DNA of 60,999 nt from Paracoccaceae bacterium (GTDB lineage Bacteria; Pseudomonadota; Alphaproteobacteria; Rhodobacterales; Rhodobacteraceae), in contig JAABTV010000017.1 of the NCBI GenBank assembly GCA_011389685.1, positions 1 through 60,999 on the forward strand, given 5' to 3'. Positions 34,971 to 43,871 of this stretch are shown piece after piece. Each line of letters opens with the position of its first letter. The first letter of the stretch is position 1. A model generated the notes under the pieces. It saw only the letters and a list, made by a program, of their open reading frames with translations. It did not search any database and was not told where the DNA came from. Made by a program: the position numbers and the translations under genes.

Positions 34971-37229
34971 TCACTTGCGGGTGCGCGAGACCTTGCGTTT
35001 CACCTTGTCGGACTTGCGTTTCGCGCGGGCGGGTTTGCGCCCGCCGGGGGCGGATTTCGATCCGCCGCGCCGGGCGCGGGGCAGGGGGTCGCCTTCGAGA
35101 GACACCAATTCGAAAGCCAGCCCGCCAGTGACCGGTGCGGCCTCGGTCAGCTTGACGGTGACGCGCTGGCCAAGGCCGATCACGGTGCCGCTGTCACTGC
35201 CGGTGAGGGTGCCGGCGTCGCGGTCGAGGCGGAAATATTCGTGCCCCAGCGCGCGCATCGGGATGAGACCGTCGGCGCCGGTTTCATCCAGCGAGACAAA
35301 GACGCCGAAGCGCGCGATGCCCGAAATGCGCCCCGAGAAGGTGCTGCCGACGCGATCCGACAGGAAGGCGGCGAGGTAGCGATCGTTGGTGTCGCGCTCG
35401 GCCGACATCGAGCGGCGCTCGGTTTCCGAGATATGCGTGGCGGTGGGTTCGAGCCGGGCGATATCGTCGGGCGAGAGGCCATCGTCGCCCCATTTGTGGG
35501 CGGTGATCAGGGCGCGGTGCACGACGAGGTCGGAATAGCGCCGGATCGGTGAGGTGAAATGCGCATAGGCCTGAAGCGCGAGGCCGAAATGGCCGAAATT
35601 CGACGGGCTGTAATAGGCCTGGGTCATCGAGCGCAGCGTTGCGAGGTTGATCAACTGATCGTTCTCGGTGCCTTCGGCCTGGGCCAGAAGCGCGTTGAGA
35701 TGGGCGGTTTTCAGCACCTGACCCTTGGCCAGCGTGAGCCCCGCGGCCTCGGCGGTGTCGCGCAGCGTGTCGAGTTTCTCGGGCGGGGGTTCCTCGTGAA
35801 CGCGAAACAGGAGCGGCGAGCGGCGCGAGATCAGTTCCTCGGCGGCGGCGACATTGGCCAGCACCATGAATTCCTCGATCATGCGGTGCGCGTCGAGCCG
35901 GTCGGAGAAATTCACGCTTTCGACCTCGCCCGCCTCGGAGATCACGACCTTGCGTTCGGGCAGGTCGAGATCGAGCGGCTGGCGGCGGTTGCGGGCATGA
36001 ACAAGCGCCTCGTAGGCGTTGAAGAGCGGGTGGATCACCTCTTCGAGCAGGGGCGCGCATTGGTCGTCGGGATTACCGTCGCGGGCGGCCTGCACCCGCC
36101 TGTAGGTGAGCGAGGCGGTCGAGCGCATGATGCCACGGGTAAAGCGGTGCGCGATCTTTGCGCCATGCGCGTCGATCTGCATCCGCACGGCGATGCAGGC
36201 GCGTGGCACGCCCTCGTGCAGGGAGCAGAGATCGCCCGAAAGCCGGTCGGGCAGCATCGGCACGACCCGGTCGGGGAAATAGGAGGAATTGCCGCGTTTG
36301 CGGGCCTCGGCGTCGAGCGCGGTGCCGGGGCGGACGTAATGGGCGACATCGGCGATGGCGACCCAGATCACGTGCCCGTCCACGTTCTTCGGGTCGTCAT
36401 CGGGGTGGGCCCAGCAGGCGTCATCGTGGTCGCGCGCATCGGCCGGGTCGATGGTGATCAGCGGCAGATCGGTGAGATCCTCGCGGCTGTCGTCGAGCGT
36501 GGCGGGGTGCATCGCGTCGGCCTCGGCGATCACTTCGTCGGGGAAGTCATGCGGGATGCCGTGCTGGTGAATCGCGATCAGCGAGACGGCGCGCGGCGCG
36601 CTGGGATCGCCAAGGCGGGCCAGGATGCGGGCGCGGGGCAGGCCCATCCGGGATTTGGGGCCGGATTGTTCGGCCTCGACCAATTCGCCCTCTTTCGCGC
36701 CGCCGGTGTCGGATTTCGGCACCTGCCATTCCTTGCCGTCGCCCTTGTCGATGGGCAGGATGCGGCCACCCTCGGGGGTGGCGCGAAAGACGCCGAGCAC
36801 CCGGCGCGGATTGGTGCCGATGCGCCGGATCAGCCGCGCCTCATAGGCGAAATCGCCCTTGGTCTCGGTCAGGCGGGCGAGGATGCGGTCGCCTTCGCCC
36901 AGGGCCGGGTCCGAGGCGCGCGGCACGATCACGATCGCGGGTTCCGCCCCCGCGCCCTGCCATTCCATCGGGCGCGCGGTCAGGTCGCCATCGGCGGTCT
37001 GGGCGCCGACCTGAAGCACCGCCACGGGCGGGAGCTTGTCCGGGTCGCGATAGGTCTTCTTGCGCTTGGCGAGGTGGCCCTCGTCCTCAAGCTCCTTGAG
37101 CATGCGTTTGAGGTCGATCCGGGCCGCACCCTTGATGCCGAAGGCACGGGCGATGTCGCGTTTCGAGGTCTGGGTCGGGTTGTCGGAAATCCATTTCAGG
37201 ATCTCGTCGCGGGAGGGCAGCTGGCTCAT
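34971..37229 (-). CDS. rnr: Ribonuclease R
   Basis: The 752-residue 3'-5' exoribonuclease degrades structured RNA. It has an N-terminal helical domain (SRDEILKWISDNPTQTSKRDIARAFGI), cold-shock domains, the RNB core with catalytic Asp residues (LITIDPADARDHDDACWA and AIADVAHYVRPG), YAHFTSPIRRYSDLVVHR near residue 555, and an S1 domain (GSTFSGRISGIARFGVFVSLDE). The Lys/Arg-rich tail (GGRKPARAKRKSDKVKRKV) is typical of RNase R rather than RNase II. It lies 81 nt downstream of dapE on the same strand. Confidence 0.96.
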   Translation of the reverse strand: MSQLPSRDEILKWISDNPTQTSKRDIARAFGIKGAARIDLKRMLKELEDEGHLAKRKKTYRDPDKLPPVAVLQVGAQTADGDLTARPMEWQGAGAEPAIVIVPRASDPALGEGDRILARLTETKGDFAYEARLIRRIGTNPRRVLGVFRATPEGGRILPIDKGDGKEWQVPKSDTGGAKEGELVEAEQSGPKSRMGLPRARILARLGDPSAPRAVSLIAIHQHGIPHDFPDEVIAEADAMHPATLDDSREDLTDLPLITIDPADARDHDDACWAHPDDDPKNVDGHVIWVAIADVAHYVRPGTALDAEARKRGNSSYFPDRVVPMLPDRLSGDLCSLHEGVPRACIAVRMQIDAHGAKIAHRFTRGIMRSTASLTYRRVQAARDGNPDDQCAPLLEEVIHPLFNAYEALVHARNRRQPLDLDLPERKVVISEAGEVESVNFSDRLDAHRMIEEFMVLANVAAAEELISRRSPLLFRVHEEPPPEKLDTLRDTAEAAGLTLAKGQVLKTAHLNALLAQAEGTENDQLINLATLRSMTQAYYSPSNFGHFGLALQAYAHFTSPIRRYSDLVVHRALITAHKWGDDGLSPDDIARLEPTATHISETERRSMSAERDTNDRYLAAFLSDRVGSTFSGRISGIARFGVFVSLDETGADGLIPMRALGHEYFRLDRDAGTLTGSDSGTVIGLGQRVTVKLTEAAPVTGGLAFELVSLEGDPLPRARRGGSKSAPGGRKPARAKRKSDKVKRKVSRTRK

Positions 37230-37310
37230 GCCTGCGCCCTAGCACGGCCTGTGCGCCCTGCCAATGGGCAGGCGCGCCCTTCTGCACCGCACCGTCACGT
37301 ATGGCGACGG

Positions 37311-38459
37311 TCAGGTGAAGTAATCCGCCAGGATGCGGCTGTATATCGCCTTGAGCTGGGCGATCTGTTCGGCGGGGACATGTTCATCGACCTGGTGCAT
37401 GGTCTTGCCGACGAGGCCGAATTCGACCACCGGGCAGTGATCCTTGACAAAGCGCGCGTCCGAGGTGCCGCCCGAGGTCGAAAGGACCGGGCGGCGGCCG
37501 GTTTCGGCCTCGACCGCGCGGGCCACCAGATCCGAAAGCGGGCCGGGCGGGGTGAGGAAGCTTTCGCCGGAGATCTTGACCCGGCATTCGATGCCGACGC
37601 CGAATTCTGTGGCGGCGCGGTCGGCTTCTTCCTCGAGCCAGCGCGACAGGGAGGCGCCGGAATGCAGGTCGTTGAAGCGGATGTTGACGGCGGCGGTGGA
37701 TTCGGCGGGAATGACATTGGTGGCGGGGTTGCCGGTGTCGATCGTCACCACGGCCAGCGTCGAGGCGTCGAAATGATCGCTGCCTTGGTCCAGTTCGTGA
37801 CTGGCCAGACGGTCGAGCAGCCGGGCCAGCGCGGGCAGGGGGTTCTTCGCCCGGTGGGGATAGGCGGAATGGCCCTGCACGCCGGTGACGCGGAACCATG
37901 CACTCATCGAGCCGCGCCGCCCGATCTTGATCATGTCGCCGATTTCCTCGGGGCAGGTGGGTTCGCCCACGAGACAGGCGGACATGGCTTCGCCGGCCGT
38001 GCCCATCCAGTCGAGCAGGGCGGCGGTGCCGTTGACCGCGTCGCCCTCTTCGTCACCGGTGATGGCCAGCACGATGGCGCCGTCGGGCGGGGTGGTGCGT
38101 ACGAAATCCACGGCCGCAGCGACAAAGGCGGCGACGCCCGATTTCATGTCGGTCGCGCCGCGCCCCCAGAGGATGCCGTCTTCCAGATCGCCCGAGAACG
38201 GCGCGTGGGTCCATGCCGCGACGTCGCCCGGGGGCACGACATCGGTGTGGCCGTTGAAGCCGAAGCTGCGGGCATGGCCCCTGGCGCCCCAGCGGGCAAA
38301 GAGATTGGCCACGCCGCCGCGATCGACGCGGGTGCAGTCAAAGCCGGCCTCGCTCAGCAACTCGTCCAGCAGCACGAGCGCGCCGCCCTCCTCGGGGGTG
38401 ACGGATTTGCAGCGGATGAGGCTTTGGGTCAGGTGGACGGGGTCGAGCGGTGCGGTCAT
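37311..38459 (-). CDS. dapE: Succinyl-diaminopimelate desuccinylase
   Basis: The 382-residue M20-family metallohydrolase releases succinate from N-succinyl-LL-DAP in lysine and peptidoglycan synthesis. Metal-site motifs are [12 protein letters not shown] (His71, Asp73), [10 protein letters not shown], and [11 protein letters not shown] with the catalytic Glu pair. The dimerisation domain ([12 protein letters not shown]) and the C-terminal [11 protein letters not shown] are also seen. The length fits DapE. Divergent from the Hint-domain gene across a 302-bp gap. Confidence 0.94.
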   Translation of the reverse strand: MTAPLDPVHLTQSLIRCKSVTPEEGGALVLLDELLSEAGFDCTRVDRGGVANLFARWGARGHARSFGFNGHTDVVPPGDVAAWTHAPFSGDLEDGILWGRGATDMKSGVAAFVAAAVDFVRTTPPDGAIVLAITGDEEGDAVNGTAALLDWMGTAGEAMSACLVGEPTCPEEIGDMIKIGRRGSMSAWFRVTGVQGHSAYPHRAKNPLPALARLLDRLASHELDQGSDHFDASTLAVVTIDTGNPATNVIPAESTAAVNIRFNDLHSGASLSRWLEEEADRAATEFGVGIECRVKISGESFLTPPGPLSDLVARAVEAETGRRPVLSTSGGTSDARFVKDHCPVVEFGLVGKTMHQVDEHVPAEQIAQLKAIYSRILADYFT

Positions 38460-38761
38460 CGGATCGGCCTGTTTTGCGAGGTCATGTGCCCGAAGTCATA
38501 ACCCGGGCCATTTCCGGGTGCAAATGTGGCGGAAATGACGCGCCGAGCGGGGTCTGGGGGAAGCTGTTTGAAATGAACAGCTTAACAGCCCGGACTGTTC
38601 CGTGTTAGCATCAAACCACAACAAACCGAGGCAGGTTGCGGCAAGAGGGCAAAAACGCCCCGCCGAGCAGGAAAGACCAGAGCGGACCCGCAGCTGCGGT
38701 CCGCAGCGTGTCGTGGCCCGCATCAAGCGGCCTGCCCCCGGAAAAACGAGGTGAGCAGGTC
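38460..38761. promoter_or_regulatory. Divergent region between dapE and the Hint-domain gene, with an 8-bp inverted repeat
   Basis: The 302-bp gap should carry both promoters. The clearest structure is AAGCTGTT (38561-38568) and AACAGCTT (38576-38583), perfect arms 7 nt apart. Another GAACAG (38575-38580) pairs with CTGTTC (38595-38600). Overlapping dyads of this kind suggest a regulator site or a leader hairpin for the Hint-domain gene. No small gene is supported here. Confidence 0.55.
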
Positions 38762-40375
38762 ATGGTTGCGGCGTCAGAGCTTCCTATCAACACCAATGCA
38801 TCCGCCATGCATATGGCGCAGACGATATTCGGCAACGGGGTCACGGTGGTCGGTGCCTCCTATACCGGCGACGGGCGGTCGTCGGGCATCTATTCGGATG
38901 GCGATACGGTCTCGCCCGGGGTGACGCCCGGGGATGAGGGTGTCATCCTTTCGACCGGACGGGCACAGGATTTCACCAATTCGGAGGGCACGCTGCCCTG
39001 GTGGCAGGGTGGCGGTGAGGCGGAAGCCAACCAGTCGGGCAGCACCTCGACCAACAGTTCGGGAGTGAACAACAACAGCTGGTTCAACGAGGCGGCCGGA
39101 GCGCGGACCTATGACGCGTCCTGGATCGACGTGGATTTCATCCCCGACGGCAACACGATGACGATGGAATTCGTCTTTTCCTCGGACGAGTTTCCCGAAT
39201 ATGCCAATTCGCAGTTTCAGGATTTCGTGGGAGTCTGGGTGAATGGCGTTCTGATCGAAACCTCGGTCGGGGCGGCCAATCCGGGCAACCTTGTCGGCGG
39301 GATCAACCAGAATCTCTATAACGACAACACGCAGAGCCAGTACAACACCGAGATGGACGGGTTCACCGTGACCATGACGCTGACCATGCCGGTGACGGAG
39401 GGCGAGGTGAACTCGATCCGGATCGGAATCGCGGATGTGGCGGATTCGACATATGATTCCAATCTTTTGATCGCGGGTGGATCGGTCCAGACGGTGCTGA
39501 TCGCCAATGACGATCTGGTGCATCTGACCGGCGATCAGTCCAAGACGCTGGACGTGTTGGGCAATGACGAGGATGCCGGTGGCGGCACGTTGAGCATCAC
39601 CCATATCAACGGGATCGGCGTGGGTGCGGGGGATACGGTCACGCTCAATACCGGGCAGGTCGTGACGCTCAATGCCGATGGCACGATCACGCTTGCCGGC
39701 GATGGCAATGACGAGGATTTCAACTTTACCTACACGATCGACAACGGCACCGAACACGATACCGGTTTCGTGCTGGTCGAGGCGGTTCCCTGTTTCGTGG
39801 CCGGAACCCGCATCGAGACAGCCGATGGCCCGCGCCGGGTCGAGACGCTGGCGCCCGGAGACATGGTTCTGACGCAGGATGACGGGCCGCAGCCGCTGCG
39901 CTGGGTCGGCCGGCGCCGGGTCCCGGCCAGGGGCAGGTTCGCGCCGATCTATATCGCGCCCAACACCTTCGGCCAGCATGGCGCGGTGGCGGTATCGCCG
40001 CTGCACCGGATCCTCGTGCGCGACGGCGTCTCCGAGCTCTTGTTCGGCGAGGCCGAGGTTCTGGTGGCGGCGCGCGACCTGGTCAACGACCGCACGGTGC
40101 GCCCGGTGGCGGGAGGATGGGTCGAATATGTGCATCTGTTGTTCGACGATCATCAGGTGATCTATTCCGACGGGCTGGCCAGCGAGAGCTTTCACCCCGG
40201 ACCGCAGGTGACACGCAGTCTGGAGGCCGAGATGGTCGCGGAAATCCACGCGCTGTTCCCCGAGATCGACCCGGAGACCGGAACCGGTTATGGCCCAAGC
40301 GCGCGCCCGGCGCTGCGCCGGTTCGAGGCCGCGCTTCTGACCCGGATGGGTGCTGCCCGGCCCAGGGTCGCGTGA
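38762..40375 (+). CDS. Choice-of-anchor L plus Hint-domain protein
   Basis: The 537-residue secreted-type protein has three parts. An N-terminal choice-of-anchor L-like domain (about 15-240) includes GDEGVILSTGRAQDF and EFVFSSDEFPEYANSQFQDF. A VCBS-like Ig module follows (about 245-340; DVLGNDEDAGGGTLSITHINGIG). The C-terminal Hint domain starts at Cys344 (PCFVAGTRIETADGPRRVETL), with VSPLHRILV and LLFDDHQVIYSDGLASESFHPG further on. Hint domains of this bacterial type are related to hedgehog/intein autoprocessing modules. No Sec signal is seen, so type I export is a possibility. I chose ATG 38762, after GGTGAGCAGG. Confidence 0.85.
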   Translation: MVAASELPINTNASAMHMAQTIFGNGVTVVGASYTGDGRSSGIYSDGDTVSPGVTPGDEGVILSTGRAQDFTNSEGTLPWWQGGGEAEANQSGSTSTNSSGVNNNSWFNEAAGARTYDASWIDVDFIPDGNTMTMEFVFSSDEFPEYANSQFQDFVGVWVNGVLIETSVGAANPGNLVGGINQNLYNDNTQSQYNTEMDGFTVTMTLTMPVTEGEVNSIRIGIADVADSTYDSNLLIAGGSVQTVLIANDDLVHLTGDQSKTLDVLGNDEDAGGGTLSITHINGIGVGAGDTVTLNTGQVVTLNADGTITLAGDGNDEDFNFTYTIDNGTEHDTGFVLVEAVPCFVAGTRIETADGPRRVETLAPGDMVLTQDDGPQPLRWVGRRRVPARGRFAPIYIAPNTFGQHGAVAVSPLHRILVRDGVSELLFGEAEVLVAARDLVNDRTVRPVAGGWVEYVHLLFDDHQVIYSDGLASESFHPGPQVTRSLEAEMVAEIHALFPEIDPETGTGYGPSARPALRRFEAALLTRMGAARPRVA

Positions 40376-40384
40376 GGTCGGCGG

Positions 40385-41443
40385 GTGGGTTGGTTCGCGA
40401 TAGCAGATGCCGAGGCGACCAGTTTCCGCGCCCCGCGCTCGGTGCGTGAGGGTGTCCTGCCGCGTGGCACATTGATGATCGAAAGCCGGTTGTCGCCCGA
40501 TGGCGGGCCGCAGACGCTGTTTGCCTTCGAGACCTATCATCGTGGGGTTTTCAAGCTGTCGGTGCAGGCGATCCCGGGGGGTGGGGTCGTGCTGGTCATG
40601 GCCGAGGATGGCGACGTGTTTCATGCCGCGCTCGATCACGATGCGCAGGACCGGGCCGATCTCTTGCGGATCAGCTATAGCTGGGATCTGCCGCAGGGGC
40701 GCGGGCGGCTGGCGATCGAGCGTCCGGAGCATGGCAAGATGGTCAAGCTCATGCTGGAGCGGCCGCGCGGGATGCGTCTTGATGATGTGCGGGCGCTGGC
40801 GCGCGATCCGCACCGCCGCCTGATGGACCGGGATGTGGAGTTCCTTGCCGTTTCCGAACGGGTCGAACCGATCGGCCCGGCCCCGAGCCTTGGCGCCGAT
40901 GTGCCGATCCTTGGCACGGATCGCTATATTCCCGCGCGCGATCTGAAACGCGGCGATCTGGTCGAGACGCTGGAGGTGGGGCCGGTGCCGGTTCTGCACG
41001 CGGTGCGACGCACCGTTCCGGCGCGCGGATCGTTCCGCCCGGTGCGCCTGCGGGCGCCCTATTTCGGGTTGCGCAGCGATATCGTCGTCGCCCCCGATCA
41101 GCGGCTGGTGGTGGGCGGCTCTGAGGTCGAATACATCTTCGGCCGCGAGGCGGTTCTGGTGCCGGCGCGGCATCTGGTCAACGGGGTCTCGGCGATCAGC
41201 CTGAGCGGGCCGCCGACGGTGACCTATTGCCAGGTGATCCTGCCGCGCCATGAATCGATGATCGGCGCGGGATGTCCGATCGAGAGCCTTTACATCGGGC
41301 GGCTGCGGCGCAAGCCCGCGCAACTGGCTCAGAGTGTTCTGGCCGAGATCGACCGCACGCTGCTGCCTGAACACCCGCAATCGAGCTATCCGATGCTGCG
41401 ACCGTTCGAGGCGATCACGCTGATGCAGCGCCGCGCGGCCTGA
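40385..41443 (+). CDS. Hint-domain protein with the nucleophilic Cys replaced
   Basis: The 352-residue protein starts at GTG 40385 (MGWFAIADAEATSFRAPRSV), 9 nt after the preceding stop. The N-terminal ~165 residues are a beta-rich module of unknown function (FETYHRGVFKLSVQAIPGGGVVLVM). The C-terminal half is Hint-like (RYIPARDLKRGDLVET, VPARGSFRPVRLRAPYFGL, VVAPDQRLVVGG). The catalytic Cys of the neighbour aligns with Val173/Pro174 in DVPILGT, so self-cleavage is unlikely. It could be a partner or an inhibitor-like homologue. The start is weakly supported by its ribosome site but fits the family N-terminus. Confidence 0.78.
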   Translation: MGWFAIADAEATSFRAPRSVREGVLPRGTLMIESRLSPDGGPQTLFAFETYHRGVFKLSVQAIPGGGVVLVMAEDGDVFHAALDHDAQDRADLLRISYSWDLPQGRGRLAIERPEHGKMVKLMLERPRGMRLDDVRALARDPHRRLMDRDVEFLAVSERVEPIGPAPSLGADVPILGTDRYIPARDLKRGDLVETLEVGPVPVLHAVRRTVPARGSFRPVRLRAPYFGLRSDIVVAPDQRLVVGGSEVEYIFGREAVLVPARHLVNGVSAISLSGPPTVTYCQVILPRHESMIGAGCPIESLYIGRLRRKPAQLAQSVLAEIDRTLLPEHPQSSYPMLRPFEAITLMQRRAA

Positions 41444-41465
41444 GGGCGTGCCGCCGGGGTGCCGG

Positions 41466-42119
41466 TCAGAACGGGGCGCGCACCCGGAACCGCATGCCGC
41501 GCCCGCCCTCGGGGTGGCGCAGGCGCAACTCCTCGGCATGCAGCATCATCCGGGGATAGGCCCCGGCATCTTCGGAATAGAACGGGTCGCCAAGGATCGG
41601 GTGGCCAAGGGCCGCCATATGCACCCGCAGCTGATGGCTGCGCCCGGTGCGCGGGAACAGCCGCACCCGGCTTTCGCCCGCCTCGGCGCGGATCAGCTTG
41701 TAGCCGGTCACCGCCTGTTTGCCGGTCGCATGGCAGACCATCTGGCGCGGGCGGTTGGGCCAATCGACGATCAGCGGCAGGTCGATCACGCCTTCGGGCG
41801 GGTCGAGGCGGCCGTGAACCCGCGCGACATAGGTCTTCCTGGTCTGGCGTTTCTCGAATTGCAGGCCGAGATGGCGCTGGGCATGGGGGGTGGCGGCAAA
41901 GACCATCACCCCGGAAGTGTCGCGGTCGAGCCGGTGCACCAGAAGCGCGGTGGGGAACCGGGAAACGATGCGCGCCAGCAGGCAATCGGCGAGATGCGCG
42001 CCCTTGCCCGGCACCGACAACAGCCCGGCGGGTTTGTTGACCACGATCAGTTCGTGGTCCTCGTGCAGGATCTCGGGTGGATCCTGGGGTGGATCATAGC
42101 TGTCGGCAGCATCGGTCAT
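41466..42119 (-). CDS. RluA-family pseudouridine synthase
   Basis: The 217-residue enzyme isomerises uridine in rRNA or tRNA. The catalytic Asp is in HRLDRDTSGVMVFA near residue 73, with NKPAGLLSVPGKG upstream and RTGRSHQLRVHMAALGHPILGD near residue 168. No S4 domain is present, so it is the short RluA type. I chose ATG 42119. A longer frame reaching 42395 reads Arg/Pro-rich sequence and overlaps the divergent gene. It is convergent with the Hint-domain gene. Confidence 0.9.
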   Translation of the reverse strand: MTDAADSYDPPQDPPEILHEDHELIVVNKPAGLLSVPGKGAHLADCLLARIVSRFPTALLVHRLDRDTSGVMVFAATPHAQRHLGLQFEKRQTRKTYVARVHGRLDPPEGVIDLPLIVDWPNRPRQMVCHATGKQAVTGYKLIRAEAGESRVRLFPRTGRSHQLRVHMAALGHPILGDPFYSEDAGAYPRMMLHAEELRLRHPEGGRGMRFRVRAPF

Positions 42120-42242
42120 GGCCCCGGGCCATACCCCGCGACCGGGGGCGGGGCAACCCGACGTCAGGCTTGCCCGATGCGTCGGGGCGGCGCAGGCTTG
42201 GTTCAGTGACCCGGGCGGGAGAGACAAGGGGAGGGGCAAGAG

Positions 42243-42662
42243 ATGCATCCGACGATCGAACGCATGATGGAGGTGGTCGCCAAGGGCGACGACAGCGCGA
42301 TCGCGCCGCTGATGGCCGAAACCGTGCGGTTCCTGCCGCCGACCTATTGGGCGACCTGGGAGGGGCGCGATGCGGTCGCCGCCGTTCTGGGCCATGTCGG
42401 GCAGGTGTTTTCCGATTTCCGCTATCGCCGGGTGATGGGCGAGGGGCGTGACTGGGCGCTGGAGTTCCAGTGCCGGATCGGTGATCTCGATGCGGTGGGG
42501 GTCGATCTGATCACGCTGGACGAGGACGGGCTGATCGCGGAGTTCGAGGTGGTGATGCGGCCGCTCAAGTCGGTGGCGGCGCTGCGCGAGGCGATGAACG
42601 CGAGGGTCGGGCGTGATCCGCGCTTTGCGGATCTCTCGAAGGCGCTGCGCCCGGGCGTGTAG
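42243..42662 (+). CDS. NTF2-like (SnoaL-type) protein
   Basis: The 139-residue protein has the cone-fold pattern: an N-terminal helix (MHPTIERMMEVVAKGDDSAIAPLMAETVRFLPP), then WEGRDAVAAVLGHVGQVFSDFRYRRV, and beta strands (ALEFQCRIGDLDAVGVDLITLDEDGLIAEFEVVMRPL). Such proteins are small ligand-binding domains or hydrolases/isomerases. I cannot assign a function. An AAGGGGAGGGG site precedes the ATG. Confidence 0.78.
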   Translation: MHPTIERMMEVVAKGDDSAIAPLMAETVRFLPPTYWATWEGRDAVAAVLGHVGQVFSDFRYRRVMGEGRDWALEFQCRIGDLDAVGVDLITLDEDGLIAEFEVVMRPLKSVAALREAMNARVGRDPRFADLSKALRPGV

Positions 42663-42712
42663 GGGACCGGTATGGGCTTGAATGTCGGGCGCGGATCGGC
42701 TTGGCTGATCGC

Positions 42713-43360
42713 ATGAGCGATGATCCCCGAAACGACCCGCACGATGCCCCCGGCCTCAATGCGGCCTATGCGCTGCGCACGCCGGAAGACAGCCGGCGGC
42801 TCTATCGCGACTGGGCCGACAGCTATGACAGCGATTTCATCGACGAGATGGATTATCGCCTGCCCCGGCATGTGGCGCAGGTGTTTCTTGCGGCGCGCCC
42901 GGAGGGTCCGGTGCTCGACCTGGGGGCGGGGACCGGGGTGATGGGCTTTCTGCTCGACCGGCAGGTCGGGCCGGTGGACGGCACCGACATCTCGCCCGAG
43001 ATGCTTGAGGTCGCGGCGCGCAAGGGCGTTTATCGCCAGCTTTTCGAGGGCGATCTGAGCGCACGTCTGGACGTGGCGGACGGAGCCTATCGCAGCGTGG
43101 TCAGCGCCGGCACCTTCACCACCGGCCATGTCGGACCGGATGCGCTGAATGAGGTGCTGCGGGTTCTGGCGCCGGGCGGGTGCGGGGCGATCTCGGTCAA
43201 TGCGCGGCATTGGCAAAGCGCGGGTTTCGCCGATGCCTTCGCGGCGCTGCGGCCACGGCTTGGCCGGTTCGAGCGGACCGAAGTGTCGATCTATGGCCCG
43301 CGCAACACCGGCCCGCATGCCGCCGACCGGGGCCTTGTCGTGCTGTTTGAAAAGGCATGA
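42713..43360 (+). CDS. SAM-dependent methyltransferase
   Basis: The 215-residue class I methyltransferase has motif I VLDLGAGTGVMGFLLD (residues ~67-82), an acidic residue after the second strand (VDGTDISPEMLEVA) and a C-terminal IYGPRNTGPH segment. It resembles small-molecule or ubiquinone-type methyltransferases but has no clear substrate signature. The start at 42713 is chosen over an upstream TTG. The stop overlaps the DUF1491 start (ATGA). Confidence 0.86.
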   Translation: MSDDPRNDPHDAPGLNAAYALRTPEDSRRLYRDWADSYDSDFIDEMDYRLPRHVAQVFLAARPEGPVLDLGAGTGVMGFLLDRQVGPVDGTDISPEMLEVAARKGVYRQLFEGDLSARLDVADGAYRSVVSAGTFTTGHVGPDALNEVLRVLAPGGCGAISVNARHWQSAGFADAFAALRPRLGRFERTEVSIYGPRNTGPHAADRGLVVLFEKA

Positions 43361-43689
43361 GCCGCCTGACCGCAGATTTCTGGGTTCATGCCTATCTCGC
43401 CCGGCTGAGGCTTCACGATATCCCGGCCTTTGTCACCGCCCATGGCGACGACATGTCGGGCGCGGTTCTGGTCAAGCTCAACACCCTGGACGGACGGGCG
43501 CGCGCCTTTCACCGCACCTTTGACCCGATGACCGGTGCCCGGCGGTGGGATCTTCTGATCGACGGGACCGAGAGCGATGTCGATGCCTCGATCATCCGGC
43601 AACGCGGGTTCGACCCCGATCTCTGGGTCATCGAGGTCGAGGACCGGGACGGCCGCCACATGCTCGACGCGCCGGGCCTGTCGGATTGA
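43357..43689 (+). CDS. DUF1491-family protein
   Basis: The 110-residue protein starts MSRLTADFWVHAYLARLRLHDIPAFV and contains GDDMSGAVLVKLNTLDG, ARRWDLLIDGTESDVDASIIRQRGFDPDLWVIEVEDRDG, features of DUF1491, an alphaproteobacterial family of unknown function. It overlaps the methyltransferase stop by 4 nt, so the two are co-translated. Confidence 0.85.
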   Translation: MSRLTADFWVHAYLARLRLHDIPAFVTAHGDDMSGAVLVKLNTLDGRARAFHRTFDPMTGARRWDLLIDGTESDVDASIIRQRGFDPDLWVIEVEDRDGRHMLDAPGLSD

Positions 43690-43871
43690 TCCCGCGCGGG
43701 CGGGGTTGGCAGCGGGGTCGAGCGGCGGGGCGGTAACGCCGCGTCAGGAGCTGTGACGTGACGGCCAAACCCCGATGCGCTGTTGCCCATCCGGCCCCCG
43801 TGCAGGCATATTGCAACGGACGCCGTGCGAGGAGCCATGGCATGCGAGGACAATCAGGGAAGAGAACAGCG

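Noticed and set aside
35559..38501. 980-residue open frame opposite rnr and dapE
   Set aside because: It runs through two recognised genes on the other strand and has no domain. Long antisense frames are expected at this GC content.
38774..41539. 921-residue open frame opposite the Hint-domain genes
   Set aside because: It has an Arg/His-rich shadow composition and spans two genes with clear domains on the plus strand.
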